DNA from: Candidatus Zixiibacteriota bacterium
GTDB lineage: Bacteria > Zixibacteria > MSB-5A5 > GN15 > FEB-12
Direction: 5' to 3'
NCBI GenBank assembly: GCA_020351995.1
Contig: CP070674.1
Location: forward strand, 257,261 to 321,260
Length of the DNA stretch: 64,000 nt
The position numbers and the translations under genes were made by a program. Below the pieces are notes generated by a model. It was not told the origin of the DNA, did not search any database, and saw only the letters and a list, made by a program, of their open reading frames with translations. Of the stretch, positions 9,757 to 19,338 are shown piece after piece (position 1 is the stretch's first letter; the number at the start of each line of letters is the position of its first letter).

Positions 9757-11019
9757 ATGTCCAGTCTTAAGCATGTTGATCCGGAAATATTTGACGCGAT
9801 AATGGGTGAAACCAATCGTCAGCAATCGAAGCTTGAACTGATCGCATCGGAGAATTTCGTTTCCGAGGCTGTTTTAGAGGCCGCCGGCGGCGTGATGACC
9901 AACAAGTACGCCGAAGGCTATCCGGGCAAGAGATATTATGGCGGGTGCGAGTTCGTCGACGTCGCCGAAGACCTCGCCCGTCAAAGACTGAAAGCGCTCT
10001 TTAATTGCGAGCACGCCAATGTTCAGCCGCATTCCGGCTCACAAGCCAACATGGCGGTATATTTCACGGTTTTGAAACCCGGTGATAAGGTTATGGGGCT
10101 GGACCTGTCCCATGGCGGGCATCTGACCCACGGCCATCCCATCAATTTCTCGGGCTTTCTTTATGATTTCGAAGGCTACCAGGTTGATAGGGAGACTGAA
10201 GTTATCGACTACGATAGGCTGATCGATCGGGCCAGAGAGGTTAAGCCGAAGATGATTGTGGCCGGAGCTTCGGCCTATCCCAGGTTCTGGGATTTCGAGA
10301 AGATTCGTGCGGCCTGCGACGCCTGCGGGGCTTATATGATGGTCGATATCGCCCACATCGCCGGTCTGATCTCAGCCGGTCTTCATCCGTCACCGATACC
10401 GACCGCGGATTTTGTGACTTCCACGACCCACAAAACGCTGCGCGGTCCTCGAGGTGGAGTGGTTATGTGCAAGGAACAGTATGCCGCGGATCTTGACCGG
10501 ATGGTCATGCCGGGTATTCAGGGTGGGCCGTTGATGCATATTATAGCAGCCAAGGCCGTCGCATTTAAAGAGGCCGCCACCGATGAGTTCAAGGCCTATC
10601 AGAAACGCATTATCGAGAATGCCGTTACTTTAGCCGAATGTCTCAAGGAAAAAGGACACCGGCTGGTCGCCGGCGGTACCGATACCCATCTTATGCTGGT
10701 ATCTTTCATCGATGTTCCCAAGGTGACGGGCAAGAAAGTTGAAAACGCTCTTGATAAGGCCGGTATAACAGTGAATAAGAACACGGTTCCGTTCGATCCG
10801 GAGAAACCGTTTGTTACGTCGGGTATCAGAATCGGCACGCCCGCCGTGACCACGCGCGGTATGGGAATCGAAGAAATGAAGCAGATAGCCGACTTTATCG
10901 ATCGCGGGATTAAAAATCGTCGCAAGGACGAGGTTCTGGAGGAGATCTCAAAAGAGGTGGCGGTGTTCTGCGAGAAGTTCCCGCTTTACCGTGAAAGATC
11001 CGAACCCACGACGGCATAA
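9757..11019 (+). CDS. glyA: Serine hydroxymethyltransferase
   Basis: 420 residues, normal length. The enzyme converts serine and tetrahydrofolate to glycine and methylene-tetrahydrofolate, the main one-carbon source. Family marks: [15 protein letters not shown] near the N terminus, [28 protein letters not shown], the PLP aspartate in [10 protein letters not shown] (Asp197), and the Schiff-base lysine in [14 protein letters not shown] (Lys226). The ATG at 9757 is preferred over a GTG 30 bases upstream because TTGGAGA ends seven bases before it and homologues begin near this point. folD at the window's right edge works in the same one-carbon pathway. Confidence is very high. Confidence 0.97.
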   Translation: MSSLKHVDPEIFDAIMGETNRQQSKLELIASENFVSEAVLEAAGGVMTNKYAEGYPGKRYYGGCEFVDVAEDLARQRLKALFNCEHANVQPHSGSQANMAVYFTVLKPGDKVMGLDLSHGGHLTHGHPINFSGFLYDFEGYQVDRETEVIDYDRLIDRAREVKPKMIVAGASAYPRFWDFEKIRAACDACGAYMMVDIAHIAGLISAGLHPSPIPTADFVTSTTHKTLRGPRGGVVMCKEQYAADLDRMVMPGIQGGPLMHIIAAKAVAFKEAATDEFKAYQKRIIENAVTLAECLKEKGHRLVAGGTDTHLMLVSFIDVPKVTGKKVENALDKAGITVNKNTVPFDPEKPFVTSGIRIGTPAVTTRGMGIEEMKQIADFIDRGIKNRRKDEVLEEISKEVAVFCEKFPLYRERSEPTTA

Positions 11020-11028
11020 TACAAGCTT

Positions 11029-12711
11029 ATGACCAAAGCACCGAAAAGCCGCGGAGCCAACTCGGTACTGGATACCGTGTGGCCCTATGCGGCTTTTCTA
11101 TTACTGGTCGCGTTGTATAGCTTGCTTACGCTGGCGCATGGATTTAACGCCACCGATGAAGGGTACTTGTTGAGTATCGGTGCCCGGATTGCCGAAGGTG
11201 AAGCACCATATACCGATTTCTACTTTTTTCGTACACCGTTATCCATCTATATACAGGCCGCTTTGATAAGCGTCCTCGGCGACAGCTACACCGTGCTTGT
11301 TTCCCGGTGGGTGTGGACTCTTCAGATGTGCCTGGTGGCGGTCTTGATTTCGCTTTTATATCGGCGCTTTGTCCGGCCGTGGGAATTGTTGCTGCTTCTG
11401 GTGACGACTTTTACAGTGTCATCGTTGCTGCTGATTTTCCCCTGGTATAGCTATGATGCACTTCTGTTCGCGGTCCTGATGGCTGTTTTCGTTCATTTCA
11501 GACAATACGAATTGTCCGGCGTGGCGGCGTTCCTTGCGTTCATGTGCAAGCAGAACTACGGCATATTAATTCCAGGCTTTCTCGTAGCGGCTCTGATTAT
11601 TCAGCGTATCTGGCCACAGCTCAGGGTGCTCACGCTGAAACAGGGAATACGCATGCTTATCGGGGCCGTGGTGCCGCTTGGGGCCTATCTGATATATTTG
11701 TATTTCAACGATACCCTGGGGGCTTTCTGGGACAATGTCTTTGTTTATCCACGTATGGCCAGCCAGGTGTCAGTGTGGTTCGTTCTATTTCAGAATCATC
11801 ATGAGGTCATATACCTTGGTCTCCCGGCCATGATGGCAGCAGTGTTCGGTTTTTATCTTAGACCCGGTCGTACCGTCATTGTTGCGGTTGCGGCGCTGGC
11901 CACACTGGTGTCGCTGGTGCTCATATTCAAGATTCACCATAATTATATCTATTCGCTGGTCTATGTGAATCTTGCGCTTTCGTTTGCGATTGTGGTTCGC
12001 CTGATCAAGAGTAAGCAGGCTCGTGAAAGCGATGTGGGAGCAAGGCTACTACCGGCGCTGATCATTGGCGTGATAATCCAGTATGCGGCGGGCTTCAATT
12101 ATACGGGCGTAGTGTTGTCCTACATGGGCAGCGGTCTATTGCTGGGCATATTATATGTGATGTACCGCGAATTGAGTCAGGCGCGGCGCAGGCGCTACAT
12201 CGCGTTAGGCCTGGTTGTGGTATTACTGGCAGGTGGACTGTATCACAAGTACACTTATGTGTATCGTGATGTAGCCCGGGGAGAAAAAACGAGCGAGTTT
12301 AGAACCGCCAAGCTCGCCGGGATAAGGTCAGGTCAGCGAAATGTTCGGCAGATAGAAAGCCTGATCGAAGCGATTGACCAGCGCAGCGAGCGCGCAGATT
12401 ACATCTTCATGTTCCCCGATATGCCGATAATGTATTATCTGGCTGATCGCAGGAACCCCACTCCGGTGGGATGGTATGTTCAACTCGAATACGGTAACTG
12501 GCTTATGGACGAGATATTGGCATCGCTGGAGGCAAACCGACCGAAAGTCGTATTCGCTCAACGCTATTTTGAGGTGGATTTTGAACGGGCCGGAGCTTTG
12601 GTTGATTATCGAGGTATCCCGCGCTATATTCCGATTGCCAACTTCATTAACGCCAATTATAATCCTCAGGGGATGGTTGGTGACGTATTTATGTTCCTGC
12701 CCAAAGAGTAG
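11029..12711 (+). CDS. Multi-pass membrane protein, GT-C (family 39/83-like) glycosyltransferase candidate
   Basis: 560 residues with roughly ten or more hydrophobic segments between residues 15 and 405, then a soluble C-terminal domain of about 150 residues. The first outward loop holds ATDEGYLLSIGARI, which resembles the acidic first-loop motif of lipid-linked sugar transferases of the GT-C type (ArnT, PMT), followed by an FFRTPLSIYIQ segment. Such enzymes move a sugar from a polyprenyl carrier to lipid or protein on the outer face of the inner membrane. It starts ten bases after glyA and probably shares its transcript, but the link looks incidental. No close family was recognised, so the activity remains an inference from topology and one motif. 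Confidence 0.55.
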   Translation: MTKAPKSRGANSVLDTVWPYAAFLLLVALYSLLTLAHGFNATDEGYLLSIGARIAEGEAPYTDFYFFRTPLSIYIQAALISVLGDSYTVLVSRWVWTLQMCLVAVLISLLYRRFVRPWELLLLLVTTFTVSSLLLIFPWYSYDALLFAVLMAVFVHFRQYELSGVAAFLAFMCKQNYGILIPGFLVAALIIQRIWPQLRVLTLKQGIRMLIGAVVPLGAYLIYLYFNDTLGAFWDNVFVYPRMASQVSVWFVLFQNHHEVIYLGLPAMMAAVFGFYLRPGRTVIVAVAALATLVSLVLIFKIHHNYIYSLVYVNLALSFAIVVRLIKSKQARESDVGARLLPALIIGVIIQYAAGFNYTGVVLSYMGSGLLLGILYVMYRELSQARRRRYIALGLVVVLLAGGLYHKYTYVYRDVARGEKTSEFRTAKLAGIRSGQRNVRQIESLIEAIDQRSERADYIFMFPDMPIMYYLADRRNPTPVGWYVQLEYGNWLMDEILASLEANRPKVVFAQRYFEVDFERAGALVDYRGIPRYIPIANFINANYNPQGMVGDVFMFLPKE

Positions 12712-12741
12712 GCGGGCAGGCTCAAAGCCGGAGGTGTTTCA

Positions 12742-13053
12742 ATGCTGTTTCAGTTGACCATGTTTCCGACCGATCGACGCTCGGCATCGATAAGTAAAGA
12801 TGTGGCGAAAGTTATCGATATTATTGATAAGTCGGGATTTCCCTATAAATTGACAGCTATGAGCACGATCATTGAAGGGGAGTGGGAACCGGTGATGAAA
12901 CTGATTAACAAGGGCCGGATGGCTTTACGGCGTGCCGGGCATGACCGAATCTACATCGCCATCACCGTTGACGACCGCAAGCAGGCCAGAAAGCGGCTTA
13001 CGGGAAAAGTAAATTCGATAGAGAAACGCTTACGCAGGGAGATAAGGAAGTAA
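12742..13053 (+). CDS. MTH1187/COG0011-type thiamine-binding protein
   Basis: 103 residues, a normal size. The pattern MLFQLTMFPT...SISKDVAKVIDIIDKSGFPYKLTAMSTIIEGE is that of the MTH1187/YkoF-like family, a ferredoxin-like alpha/beta fold whose better-studied members bind thiamine or its precursors. GGAGG lies a few bases before the ATG. The stop overlaps the cutA start (TAATG), so the two small alpha/beta proteins are coupled. Exact ligand here is not demonstrated. Confidence 0.8.
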   Translation: MLFQLTMFPTDRRSASISKDVAKVIDIIDKSGFPYKLTAMSTIIEGEWEPVMKLINKGRMALRRAGHDRIYIAITVDDRKQARKRLTGKVNSIEKRLRREIRK

Positions 13054-13376
13054 TGGAACATGTACGCATCGCTATGGTAACCATCCCGCGGGATGAAGCA
13101 ACGAGTCTGGCCAAAGGACTGGTGGAAGCGCGCCTGGCGGCGTGTGTCAATATGGTGCCGAAAGTCGAGTCGATCTTCTGGTGGGACGACAAGATTCAGC
13201 ATGACGAGGAGTCTTTGCTGATTATCAAGACGACCCAGTTGAAGGTTGAGGCGATGATAAAATTCGTGCAGGAACACCATCCTTACGACGTTCCGGAGAT
13301 TATCACACTCAGCCTGGCCGAAGGCCTGCCGGACTATCTCAACTGGGTCATTGACGAGATGGCCAAGCAGTCATAA
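13053..13376 (+). CDS. cutA: CutA1 divalent-cation tolerance protein
   Basis: 107 residues. CutA1 forms very stable trimers and has been linked to copper and other divalent metal tolerance, though its molecular job is unclear. Family marks are the N-terminal VTIPRDEATSLAKGLVEARLAACVN segment (split here: VEARLAACVN is the strongest), FWWDDKIQHDEESLLIIKT, and the HPYDVPEIITL segment close to the C terminus. The start ATG overlaps the preceding stop. It is followed by nrdR after 30 bases. Confidence 0.93.
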   Translation: MEHVRIAMVTIPRDEATSLAKGLVEARLAACVNMVPKVESIFWWDDKIQHDEESLLIIKTTQLKVEAMIKFVQEHHPYDVPEIITLSLAEGLPDYLNWVIDEMAKQS

Positions 13377-13406
13377 GGTTACCGTCGACAATATGTCGCC
13401 CGAGCC

Positions 13407-13856
13407 ATGAAATGCCCTGCCTGTGGACATGAGGAAGATAAGGTGGTTGACAGCCGGCCGTCGCAGGATGGTCGCGCCGTGCGCCGTCGCCGCGAGTGTA
13501 TGCAATGCCACGAGCGGTTTACCACCTACGAGTATGTTGAGCAGGGAACGCTGACGGTGGTCAAGTCGGACGGCAGGCGGGAACCCTATGACCGCTACAA
13601 GCTGCTATACGGCATTAAGCTCGCCTGCAACAAACGCCCGGTAACCTCCAAAGAAATAGAAGCCATAGTGGATGACCTGGAAAATCAGATAAAAGGCAAG
13701 TTCAAGACCGAGGTTTCCAGCCAGGAAGTAGGGGAGATGGTCATGGAAAAGCTGCGCGCGACTGATGAAATCGCCTATGTCCGTTTCGCCTCGGTTTACC
13801 GCAAATTCAAAGATAAGGCCGAGTTTCTCGAGGAGATGAAGAAACTATTGGAATAG
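13407..13856 (+). CDS. nrdR: Transcriptional repressor NrdR
   Basis: 149 residues, the family's normal length. NrdR senses ATP/dATP and represses ribonucleotide reductase genes. The N-terminal zinc ribbon has Cys3, Cys6, Cys31 and Cys34 (KCPACG and CMQCHERF), followed by the conserved RRRREC stretch. An ATP-cone domain fills residues about 48-138 with the typical VVKSDGRREPYDRYKL start. No nrd genes are in the window, so its target operators lie elsewhere. Confidence is very high. Confidence 0.96.
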   Translation: MKCPACGHEEDKVVDSRPSQDGRAVRRRRECMQCHERFTTYEYVEQGTLTVVKSDGRREPYDRYKLLYGIKLACNKRPVTSKEIEAIVDDLENQIKGKFKTEVSSQEVGEMVMEKLRATDEIAYVRFASVYRKFKDKAEFLEEMKKLLE

Positions 13857-13935
13857 CCTGTGTGTCCACCCGAGCCCGGCAAGCCCGAGATTATAAAAAT
13901 TTGACAAAACAGCCGTTTTTTGACAATTTCCCGCT

Positions 13936-14703
13936 ATGACCGACGAACCTATTGAAACCCAGGAACAGGAAGTAGGCGGCTCGATGCCGTTTCTGCAGCA
14001 TCTGGAAGAACTCCGGTGGCGGTTGTTCAAATCACTGATCGCCATCGTGGTGATGTCGCTGGTGGCGTTCTATTTTGCCGAACACCTGATTGGCTTCATC
14101 AAAATCCCTTTCGGAGATACCAACAAGCTCTATAATATTCAAGTCACCGGCACCTTCTACGCCTATCTCAAAGTGTCTCTATTCGCCGGAATTATCGCGG
14201 CTCTGCCTATAGTTTTCTATCAACTCTGGGCATTCATATCGCCCGGCCTATACAAACGGGAGAAGGCGGTAATCCTGCCGATGGTGGCAATTTCTACCAT
14301 CCTGTTTCTTGTCGGGGCCGGTTTCTGTTTTAAGGTGGTTCTGCCCATTTCGTTCAGGTTTCTGATGGGTTTCGCCGGTGAGTACATTGAGAATATCATT
14401 ACTATCGGAAGTTACATTGACTTCGTCGGCTTACTGATGCTGGCATTTGGCGCGGGTTTCCAGATGCCAGTCATAGCCTACTTCCTCGGGAAGCTGGGCA
14501 TTATTACGCCTTCGTTTCTGGGGAAAGGCCGCCGATACGCCATTCCTATCCTGCTGATTGTGGGAGCAATTATCACCCCCCCGGACATATTCACGCAGGT
14601 CCTGTTGGCCGCGCCGCTTTATTTGCTCTACGAGATTTCAATCATTGTGGTGAGAGTTACGCAGCGCAAGAAGGCTGAGGAAGCGGCATCGGGGGCCGAT
14701 TAA
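13936..14703 (+). CDS. tatC: Sec-independent protein translocase TatC
   Basis: 255 residues with six hydrophobic segments. TatC binds twin-arginine signal peptides and is the core of the Tat pore in the inner membrane. The N terminus carries MPFLQHLEELRWRLFKS, the hallmark of the family; later marks are SPGLYKREK, AFGAGFQMPVI and the ITPPDIFTQ loop before the last helices. An acidic/charged tail ends the protein. No tatA or tatB neighbour is present, so the partners are elsewhere. No good ribosome site precedes the ATG, but the HLEELR motif at about residues 18-30 supports this start. Confidence 0.95.
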   Translation: MTDEPIETQEQEVGGSMPFLQHLEELRWRLFKSLIAIVVMSLVAFYFAEHLIGFIKIPFGDTNKLYNIQVTGTFYAYLKVSLFAGIIAALPIVFYQLWAFISPGLYKREKAVILPMVAISTILFLVGAGFCFKVVLPISFRFLMGFAGEYIENIITIGSYIDFVGLLMLAFGAGFQMPVIAYFLGKLGIITPSFLGKGRRYAIPILLIVGAIITPPDIFTQVLLAAPLYLLYEISIIVVRVTQRKKAEEAASGAD

Positions 14704-14746
14704 TTCGCCCCGCAGCAGCGGCCGACTACCCACCTTTAAAGTCCCG

Positions 14747-14775
14747 TTGACAAGCCAAACACCGTAACGTAAATT
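14747..14775 (+). promoter_or_regulatory. Promoter of tRNA-Gly
   Basis: TTGACA (14747-14752), 17 bases, TAAATT (14770-14775), 13 bases before the tRNA; near-consensus housekeeping promoter. Confidence 0.8.
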
Positions 14776-14788
14776 TAACCACAGTTAA

Positions 14789-14860
14789 GCGGGCGTAATT
14801 CAGTGGTAGAATGCAAGCTTCCCAAGCTTGACGTCGTGGGTTCGAGCCCCATCGCCCGCT
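14789..14860 (+). tRNA. tRNA-Gly, anticodon CCC
   Basis: Complete cloverleaf: acceptor GCGGGCG/CGCCCGC, anticodon stem CAAGC/GCTTG with loop TTCCCAA giving anticodon CCC, and T arm GTGGG-TTCGAGC-CCCAT. The 3' CCA is not encoded, unlike tRNA-Val later in the window. A run of six T follows directly, just before the next gene's ATG. Confidence 0.95.
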
Positions 14861-14867
14861 CTTTTTT

Positions 14868-16160
14868 ATGGGTAAAAATATGCGCGTCAAATCGGTCGAC
14901 CCCCAATCACCCCTATTCGGATATATCCGCCCCGGCTATACGGTGAAATCCATCAACGGCCAGTCGGTATTAGATGCCATCGATTTTCAATTCCGAACGG
15001 CCGGTGAAGAGGTGGCTATTGTCTTTGTCGGGCCGCGAGGTAAGGAGACAAGCTTCACCCTCGACACCGACGCCGGTGACCCAGGGCTTACGTTTGAAGA
15101 TGATCGCGTGCTGGTCTGTCGCAACAAGTGTATTTTCTGTTTTGTACATCAACAACCCAACAGCATGAGACGAGCTCTGTACGTTAAGGATGAGGACTAC
15201 CGGTTATCGTTCACGCATGGTAATTTCGTTACTCTGTCCCATATAGGGGAAAGCGAGATTAAGCGAATCATATCGCAGCGATTGTCACCGCTTTACGTAT
15301 CTGTGCATGCTACGGATGACCAGCTCCGCGGGCGGATGCTTGGCAGCCGTAGCGCAAGGGCGATTTTGCCGCTGCTCAGGCGTCTGGTCGAGGGAGGCAT
15401 TAACATTCACACTCAGGTCGTATTGTGTCCGGGAATCAACGACGGCGATCATCTTCGGCAGACAATCGACGCTCTGGCAGAGTTGTATCCGGGAGTGGGT
15501 AGCCTGGCGGTGGTGCCGGTGGGTCTGACGAAATACCGCAAGAATTTGCCCAAGCTTCGAAAGTATAAACCATCCGAGACGCTGGCAATTTTAGTTGAGC
15601 TCAAGGGACACCAGCGCAAGTTTCTTAAACAACTCGGCAGCCGCTTTATCTGGCCTGCGGATGAGTTCTATGTTGAGACTAACCGACCGTTTCCTACCAA
15701 GGGTTCTTATGAGGATATGCCGCAATTCGAGAACGGAGTGGGTATGGCCCGGGAGTTTATAACGACTTTCAATCGGCGACGCAGCTCTCTGCGTGGTCTG
15801 AAGTCCGGGCGCCGGGTTCTTTTCCTTACCGGTCGAGCAGCCTATCCGTTCTTAAAGTCCGAGATTTTTCCTTATGTCAGGCAGACCCTGGGACTTAAAT
15901 TGGATTTACAAGCGGTTGACAACCGGTTCTGGGGAGCCATGGTAACTGTTTCGGGGCTGTTGACGGGGAAAGACCTGTTGCGAGAGGCCCGATATCACGG
16001 CAATCATTTCCATTTCGTGGTACTTCCCCCGAACTGTCTTAATCAAGATGGGCTGTTTCTTGACGATATGTCGATTGACGAGTTTCGTCGCCGGTTGCCA
16101 AAGCCGGTGGTAGTTGGCAAGTACGACCTTGCCGAAACGCTGAAAGAAGTGTTTGTATGA
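14868..16160 (+). CDS. PDZ / radical SAM / DUF512 protein
   Basis: 430 residues. Residues 1-60 resemble a PDZ-like domain (SPLFGYIRPGYTVKSINGQ). A radical-SAM-like CxxxCxxC cluster, CRNKCIFCFVHQ, lies near residues 85-96 and the C-terminal half matches the DUF512 family. This combination is the TIGR03279-type radical SAM family, widespread in Firmicutes, cyanobacteria and others, with no established reaction. It abuts der (stop and start overlap as ATGA), an arrangement often seen for this family, which may hint at a role in ribosome or translation biology, but that is inference. Start ATG at 14868; a second ATG four codons on is possible. Confidence 0.82.
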   Translation: MGKNMRVKSVDPQSPLFGYIRPGYTVKSINGQSVLDAIDFQFRTAGEEVAIVFVGPRGKETSFTLDTDAGDPGLTFEDDRVLVCRNKCIFCFVHQQPNSMRRALYVKDEDYRLSFTHGNFVTLSHIGESEIKRIISQRLSPLYVSVHATDDQLRGRMLGSRSARAILPLLRRLVEGGINIHTQVVLCPGINDGDHLRQTIDALAELYPGVGSLAVVPVGLTKYRKNLPKLRKYKPSETLAILVELKGHQRKFLKQLGSRFIWPADEFYVETNRPFPTKGSYEDMPQFENGVGMAREFITTFNRRRSSLRGLKSGRRVLFLTGRAAYPFLKSEIFPYVRQTLGLKLDLQAVDNRFWGAMVTVSGLLTGKDLLREARYHGNHFHFVVLPPNCLNQDGLFLDDMSIDEFRRRLPKPVVVGKYDLAETLKEVFV

Positions 16161-17470
16161 GACTTCCGACGGTTGCCATAGTGGGTCGCCCGAACGTGGG
16201 GAAGTCCTCGCTGTTCAATCGTTTCTTGCGAAAGAATCTGGCTGTTGTCGATGAACAGCCGGGAGTGACCCGGGATCGCAACTATGCCGTGTGCGAGTGG
16301 AGCGGGGCATCGTTCTATCTGATTGATACCGGGGGAATCGTCCCGAATGCCAGCGATCTGATGGAAAAGGCGATAACAGACCAGACAGATTTTGCGATCC
16401 ATGAATCTGATCTGGTCATTTTCGTGGTTGATGCCCGGGTTGGGGCCGACGAGGTGGATTTACGGGTCGCTCGCAGCTTAAATCGCAGCGGTAAACCGTG
16501 TCTGCTGGTAGCCAACAAGTCTGACAACGAACAGATTGAAATGGAGATCTATGACTTTCTAAAGCTCGGTCTGGGCGATCCGATACCGGTTGCCGCTACG
16601 GTAGGCCGCAATATAGGCGAACTTCTGGACAAGATAGTCAGTATGTTGCCGGAACCGGAGGCTGTGGATGTCGCATCCGAAGGCTCGATACGGGTGGCCC
16701 TGGTGGGCAGGCCTAACGTTGGTAAATCGTCGTTTATAAATAAGCTCGTCGGCAGTGAGAGACTTCTGGTTACTCCCATTGCGGGCACCACCCGGGATGC
16801 GGTAGATACGCCGTTTGAGTTTGAGGGCCAGCATTTCGTCCTGATCGATACCGCAGGTCTGAGGAGAAAGTATAAAGTGCATGAAAATATCGAATTCTAT
16901 ACCAATCTCAGGGCCGACCGGGCCATTGAGAGTTGCGATGTGGCGGTCGTGTTAATAGACGCAACGGAGGGTGTCTCGGTTCAGGATCAGCGGATAATGG
17001 CAAAAGTCATTTCAGTTCGCCGGCCCGCAGTGCTGGCTGTCAATAAGTGGGATCTCGTCGAAAAGGACCAGAAGGCGGTTGAGGAGTTCGGCCGATCACT
17101 GAAGGAGTTACTCAAGCGATTTGCGCGCATGCCGGTGGTCTACGTTTCGGCTCTCACAGGGAAGGGAGTTACGAAAGTGTTGCCTGTCGTCAGGAAAGTG
17201 TACGCTGAGAACCGGCGCCGTGTCGCGACCACGGATCTGAATGATTTTCTTCAAGCTGCCGTGGCGCGCAAGCACCCGCCAGCCAGACAAGGGAAATTCA
17301 TCAAGCTTTATTATCTTACCCAATCCGAGATTGCCCCGCCGACTTTCGTGTTCTTCTGTAATTATCCTGATTTAATAGACAAGACCTACATCACTTACCT
17401 CAACAATCAATTGAGAGCCAGTTTCGGTTTTGACGGGGTGCCTATCCGGTTGAAATTCAAAAAGAAGTGA
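16157..17470 (+). CDS. der: Ribosome-assembly GTPase Der (EngA)
   Basis: 437 residues, normal length. Der has two G domains in tandem and is needed for 50S subunit maturation. Both P loops read GRPNVGKSS (about residues 8-16 and 184-192), both have DTxG switch motifs (LIDTGGI and LIDTAGLRRK), and both NKxD motifs are present (VANKSDN, AVNKWDL). The C-terminal KH-like domain includes the KLYYLTQSEIAPPTFVFF segment. The start overlaps the previous stop. Confidence 0.97.
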   Translation: MRLPTVAIVGRPNVGKSSLFNRFLRKNLAVVDEQPGVTRDRNYAVCEWSGASFYLIDTGGIVPNASDLMEKAITDQTDFAIHESDLVIFVVDARVGADEVDLRVARSLNRSGKPCLLVANKSDNEQIEMEIYDFLKLGLGDPIPVAATVGRNIGELLDKIVSMLPEPEAVDVASEGSIRVALVGRPNVGKSSFINKLVGSERLLVTPIAGTTRDAVDTPFEFEGQHFVLIDTAGLRRKYKVHENIEFYTNLRADRAIESCDVAVVLIDATEGVSVQDQRIMAKVISVRRPAVLAVNKWDLVEKDQKAVEEFGRSLKELLKRFARMPVVYVSALTGKGVTKVLPVVRKVYAENRRRVATTDLNDFLQAAVARKHPPARQGKFIKLYYLTQSEIAPPTFVFFCNYPDLIDKTYITYLNNQLRASFGFDGVPIRLKFKKK

Positions 17471-17595
17471 TTATTTGCGGGGCAGGTTTCTTTAGCCGCC
17501 GAAAATCAGCCGACCAAGCGCTAAGTACCAATAAAATCAGGCAGTTTGGGGCAGCACTCTCAGATTTCCTCAGCAGTTGCCGATATTGAGGGAAT

Positions 17596-18894
17596 ATGGT
17601 GCCGGTCGCGAAGATAAAAGACCATATTGATGAGTTGGAAGCCCGGCTGGAGGCCAAGCGGGCTGATCTGAAGGACCTGGCCACCATGGGGGCGGTGGTG
17701 ACTTCTATTCACGAAATCAACGCTGTTCTCTCGGTGGCGATGGACATGGCTCTCCGTCTGGTTAACGGTGAGGTAGGCACGATTTTGCTTGAGAGCGAGG
17801 GGACCCTCAAAAGAAAAATATCCTGGGGGGTTGAAGAAGAGTTCGCGGTGGCTCTGACCTTCCATGATGACCAGAATCTGCCCGCCTATGTTTACCAGAA
17901 GCGGGAGCCGGTCGTGTTAACAGATCTGGGCATGGTCACCGAGGAGGGAATTCACATCAAGTCTCTGATGTGTTTACCGGTACATACGGCCCAGAAGTGT
18001 TTTGGCGTGCTGCTGGTGTTCAATAAGACCGATGACAGCAACTACGGTCCCGAAGACCGTGAGATGCTGGAAATGTTAATGAGTTTTGTGGCCGTGGCTA
18101 TCGATAACTCGTTGCTTGTAAAGGACAAATTGAAGCGTCAGAAGGTCGAACAGGAGATGGCTATTGCGCGCCAGGTCCAGGAGACGATTCTTCCCCAGGA
18201 TATCGACAATATCGAAGGGGTCGAGATAGGCGCCGTGTATTTTCCAGCGCTGGATGTTGGCGGTGATTTCTATGACATCATCAGAATCAACGAAGAACAA
18301 TTCCTGGTGGTACTCGGTGACGTATCCAACAAAGGAGTCGCGGCGGCGCTGGTGATGTCGGCGGCAGCCGGCATAATCAAGTCGGCTATAAACGCGCAAC
18401 CGGATATTACCGTGTCGGAACTGGCGGCGAAAACCAACGACCTGCTGGCCAGCGGAATTATCAAACATCGCGATATGTTTGTAACCCTATTCTTCTGCAA
18501 GTACGATCTGCGAGAGCGCACTCTGACGTACTGTAACGCCGGCCATGTCCCGGGTCTTTTCTGGGATGAGAAGTCGAAGACCATTGAGGAGCTGTCCGAA
18601 GGCGGACCGATTGTGGGGCAATTTCCCGGCACAGTCTATAAGGAGGGTAGTAGGTCTCTAGGAAAGGGCGACCGGTTGTTTCTGTTCACCGACGGTCTTA
18701 CCGAAGCCGCCGATCGAAGCGGACAGCTTTTCGGCCGGGAACGGGTGGAACAGGTCTTCACGGTAGAAAGGGAAGAACCCCCCAAAGATTTCTGTCTGAA
18801 GGTGAAAGCGTGTATAGACCGTTTTACCGAGGGATGCAGTGAGGAAAGTGTTGACGACTTCACCATTTTGCAGGTGAGGGTCGAGTGGCCATGA
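17596..18894 (+). CDS. GAF-domain PP2C-type serine phosphatase, RsbU/SpoIIE-like
   Basis: 432 residues, no membrane segment. A short coiled coil (residues 1-35) leads to a GAF-type sensor domain (about 40-180), then a SpoIIE/RsbU phosphatase domain (about 195-430). The manganese-site aspartates are in VGGDFYDI and VLGDVSNKG, and later in LFLFTDGLTEA and DDFTILQV. Such enzymes dephosphorylate STAS anti-sigma antagonists and thereby start partner switching. The kinase and STAS partners follow immediately, the kinase overlapping this gene by four bases. The input signal and final target are not visible. Confidence 0.87.
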   Translation: MVPVAKIKDHIDELEARLEAKRADLKDLATMGAVVTSIHEINAVLSVAMDMALRLVNGEVGTILLESEGTLKRKISWGVEEEFAVALTFHDDQNLPAYVYQKREPVVLTDLGMVTEEGIHIKSLMCLPVHTAQKCFGVLLVFNKTDDSNYGPEDREMLEMLMSFVAVAIDNSLLVKDKLKRQKVEQEMAIARQVQETILPQDIDNIEGVEIGAVYFPALDVGGDFYDIIRINEEQFLVVLGDVSNKGVAAALVMSAAAGIIKSAINAQPDITVSELAAKTNDLLASGIIKHRDMFVTLFFCKYDLRERTLTYCNAGHVPGLFWDEKSKTIEELSEGGPIVGQFPGTVYKEGSRSLGKGDRLFLFTDGLTEAADRSGQLFGRERVEQVFTVEREEPPKDFCLKVKACIDRFTEGCSEESVDDFTILQVRVEWP

Positions 18895-19319
18895 CGCATT
18901 ACGAATTTACATATCCTTCTGTTCTGAACTCGGAATGCAGTATGCTCAGGGATCTGGTCGGGGTTCTCGATGAGCATTCGGTGACCGGATTCCCAAAACA
19001 CAGCATCCTGGTAGTCATATCCGAGGCCTTTACGAACGCACTCCTGCACGGGAATCGGTTGGACCCCAACAAGAAGATAAAAATTGTTATCGAAATAAAC
19101 AAAAGTGAAATGATTGCCGATATTATTGATGAAGGACAAGGCGGTTTACGAAAGATAAGAAAAAGACCACCATCCCATCAGTGGGCGGAAGGCGGTCGCG
19201 GAATCGGGATAATCGGACATTATGCCAGTTCCGTGGATTTCGCGCAGACTGAAAGGGGGGGGCTCAGAGTAACGATCAAATTCGCCCGCCGTGATAAAAG
19301 AGAGTATAAGAAAGCTTAA
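18891..19319 (+). CDS. RsbW/SpoIIAB-like serine kinase (anti-sigma factor type)
   Basis: 142 residues from the ATG at 18891, which overlaps the phosphatase stop as ATGA; a GTG two codons earlier is also possible. It is a lone HATPase domain: the N box ISEAFTNALLHGNR, the G1 box IDEGQGG and the GGRGIGII lid are all recognisable. In partner switching such kinases phosphorylate a STAS protein and, when free, bind a sigma factor or another output protein. No sigma factor gene is adjacent, so the output partner is unknown. An acidic to basic C-terminal tail is short. Confidence 0.85.
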   Translation: MTHYEFTYPSVLNSECSMLRDLVGVLDEHSVTGFPKHSILVVISEAFTNALLHGNRLDPNKKIKIVIEINKSEMIADIIDEGQGGLRKIRKRPPSHQWAEGGRGIGIIGHYASSVDFAQTERGGLRVTIKFARRDKREYKKA

Positions 19320-19338
19320 GTAGTGTTGCGGAGGAAAT

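Noticed and set aside
13901-13929. TTGACA before tatC as a promoter
   Set aside because: The -10 at 17 bases reads CAATTT, and transcription would start almost at the ATG.
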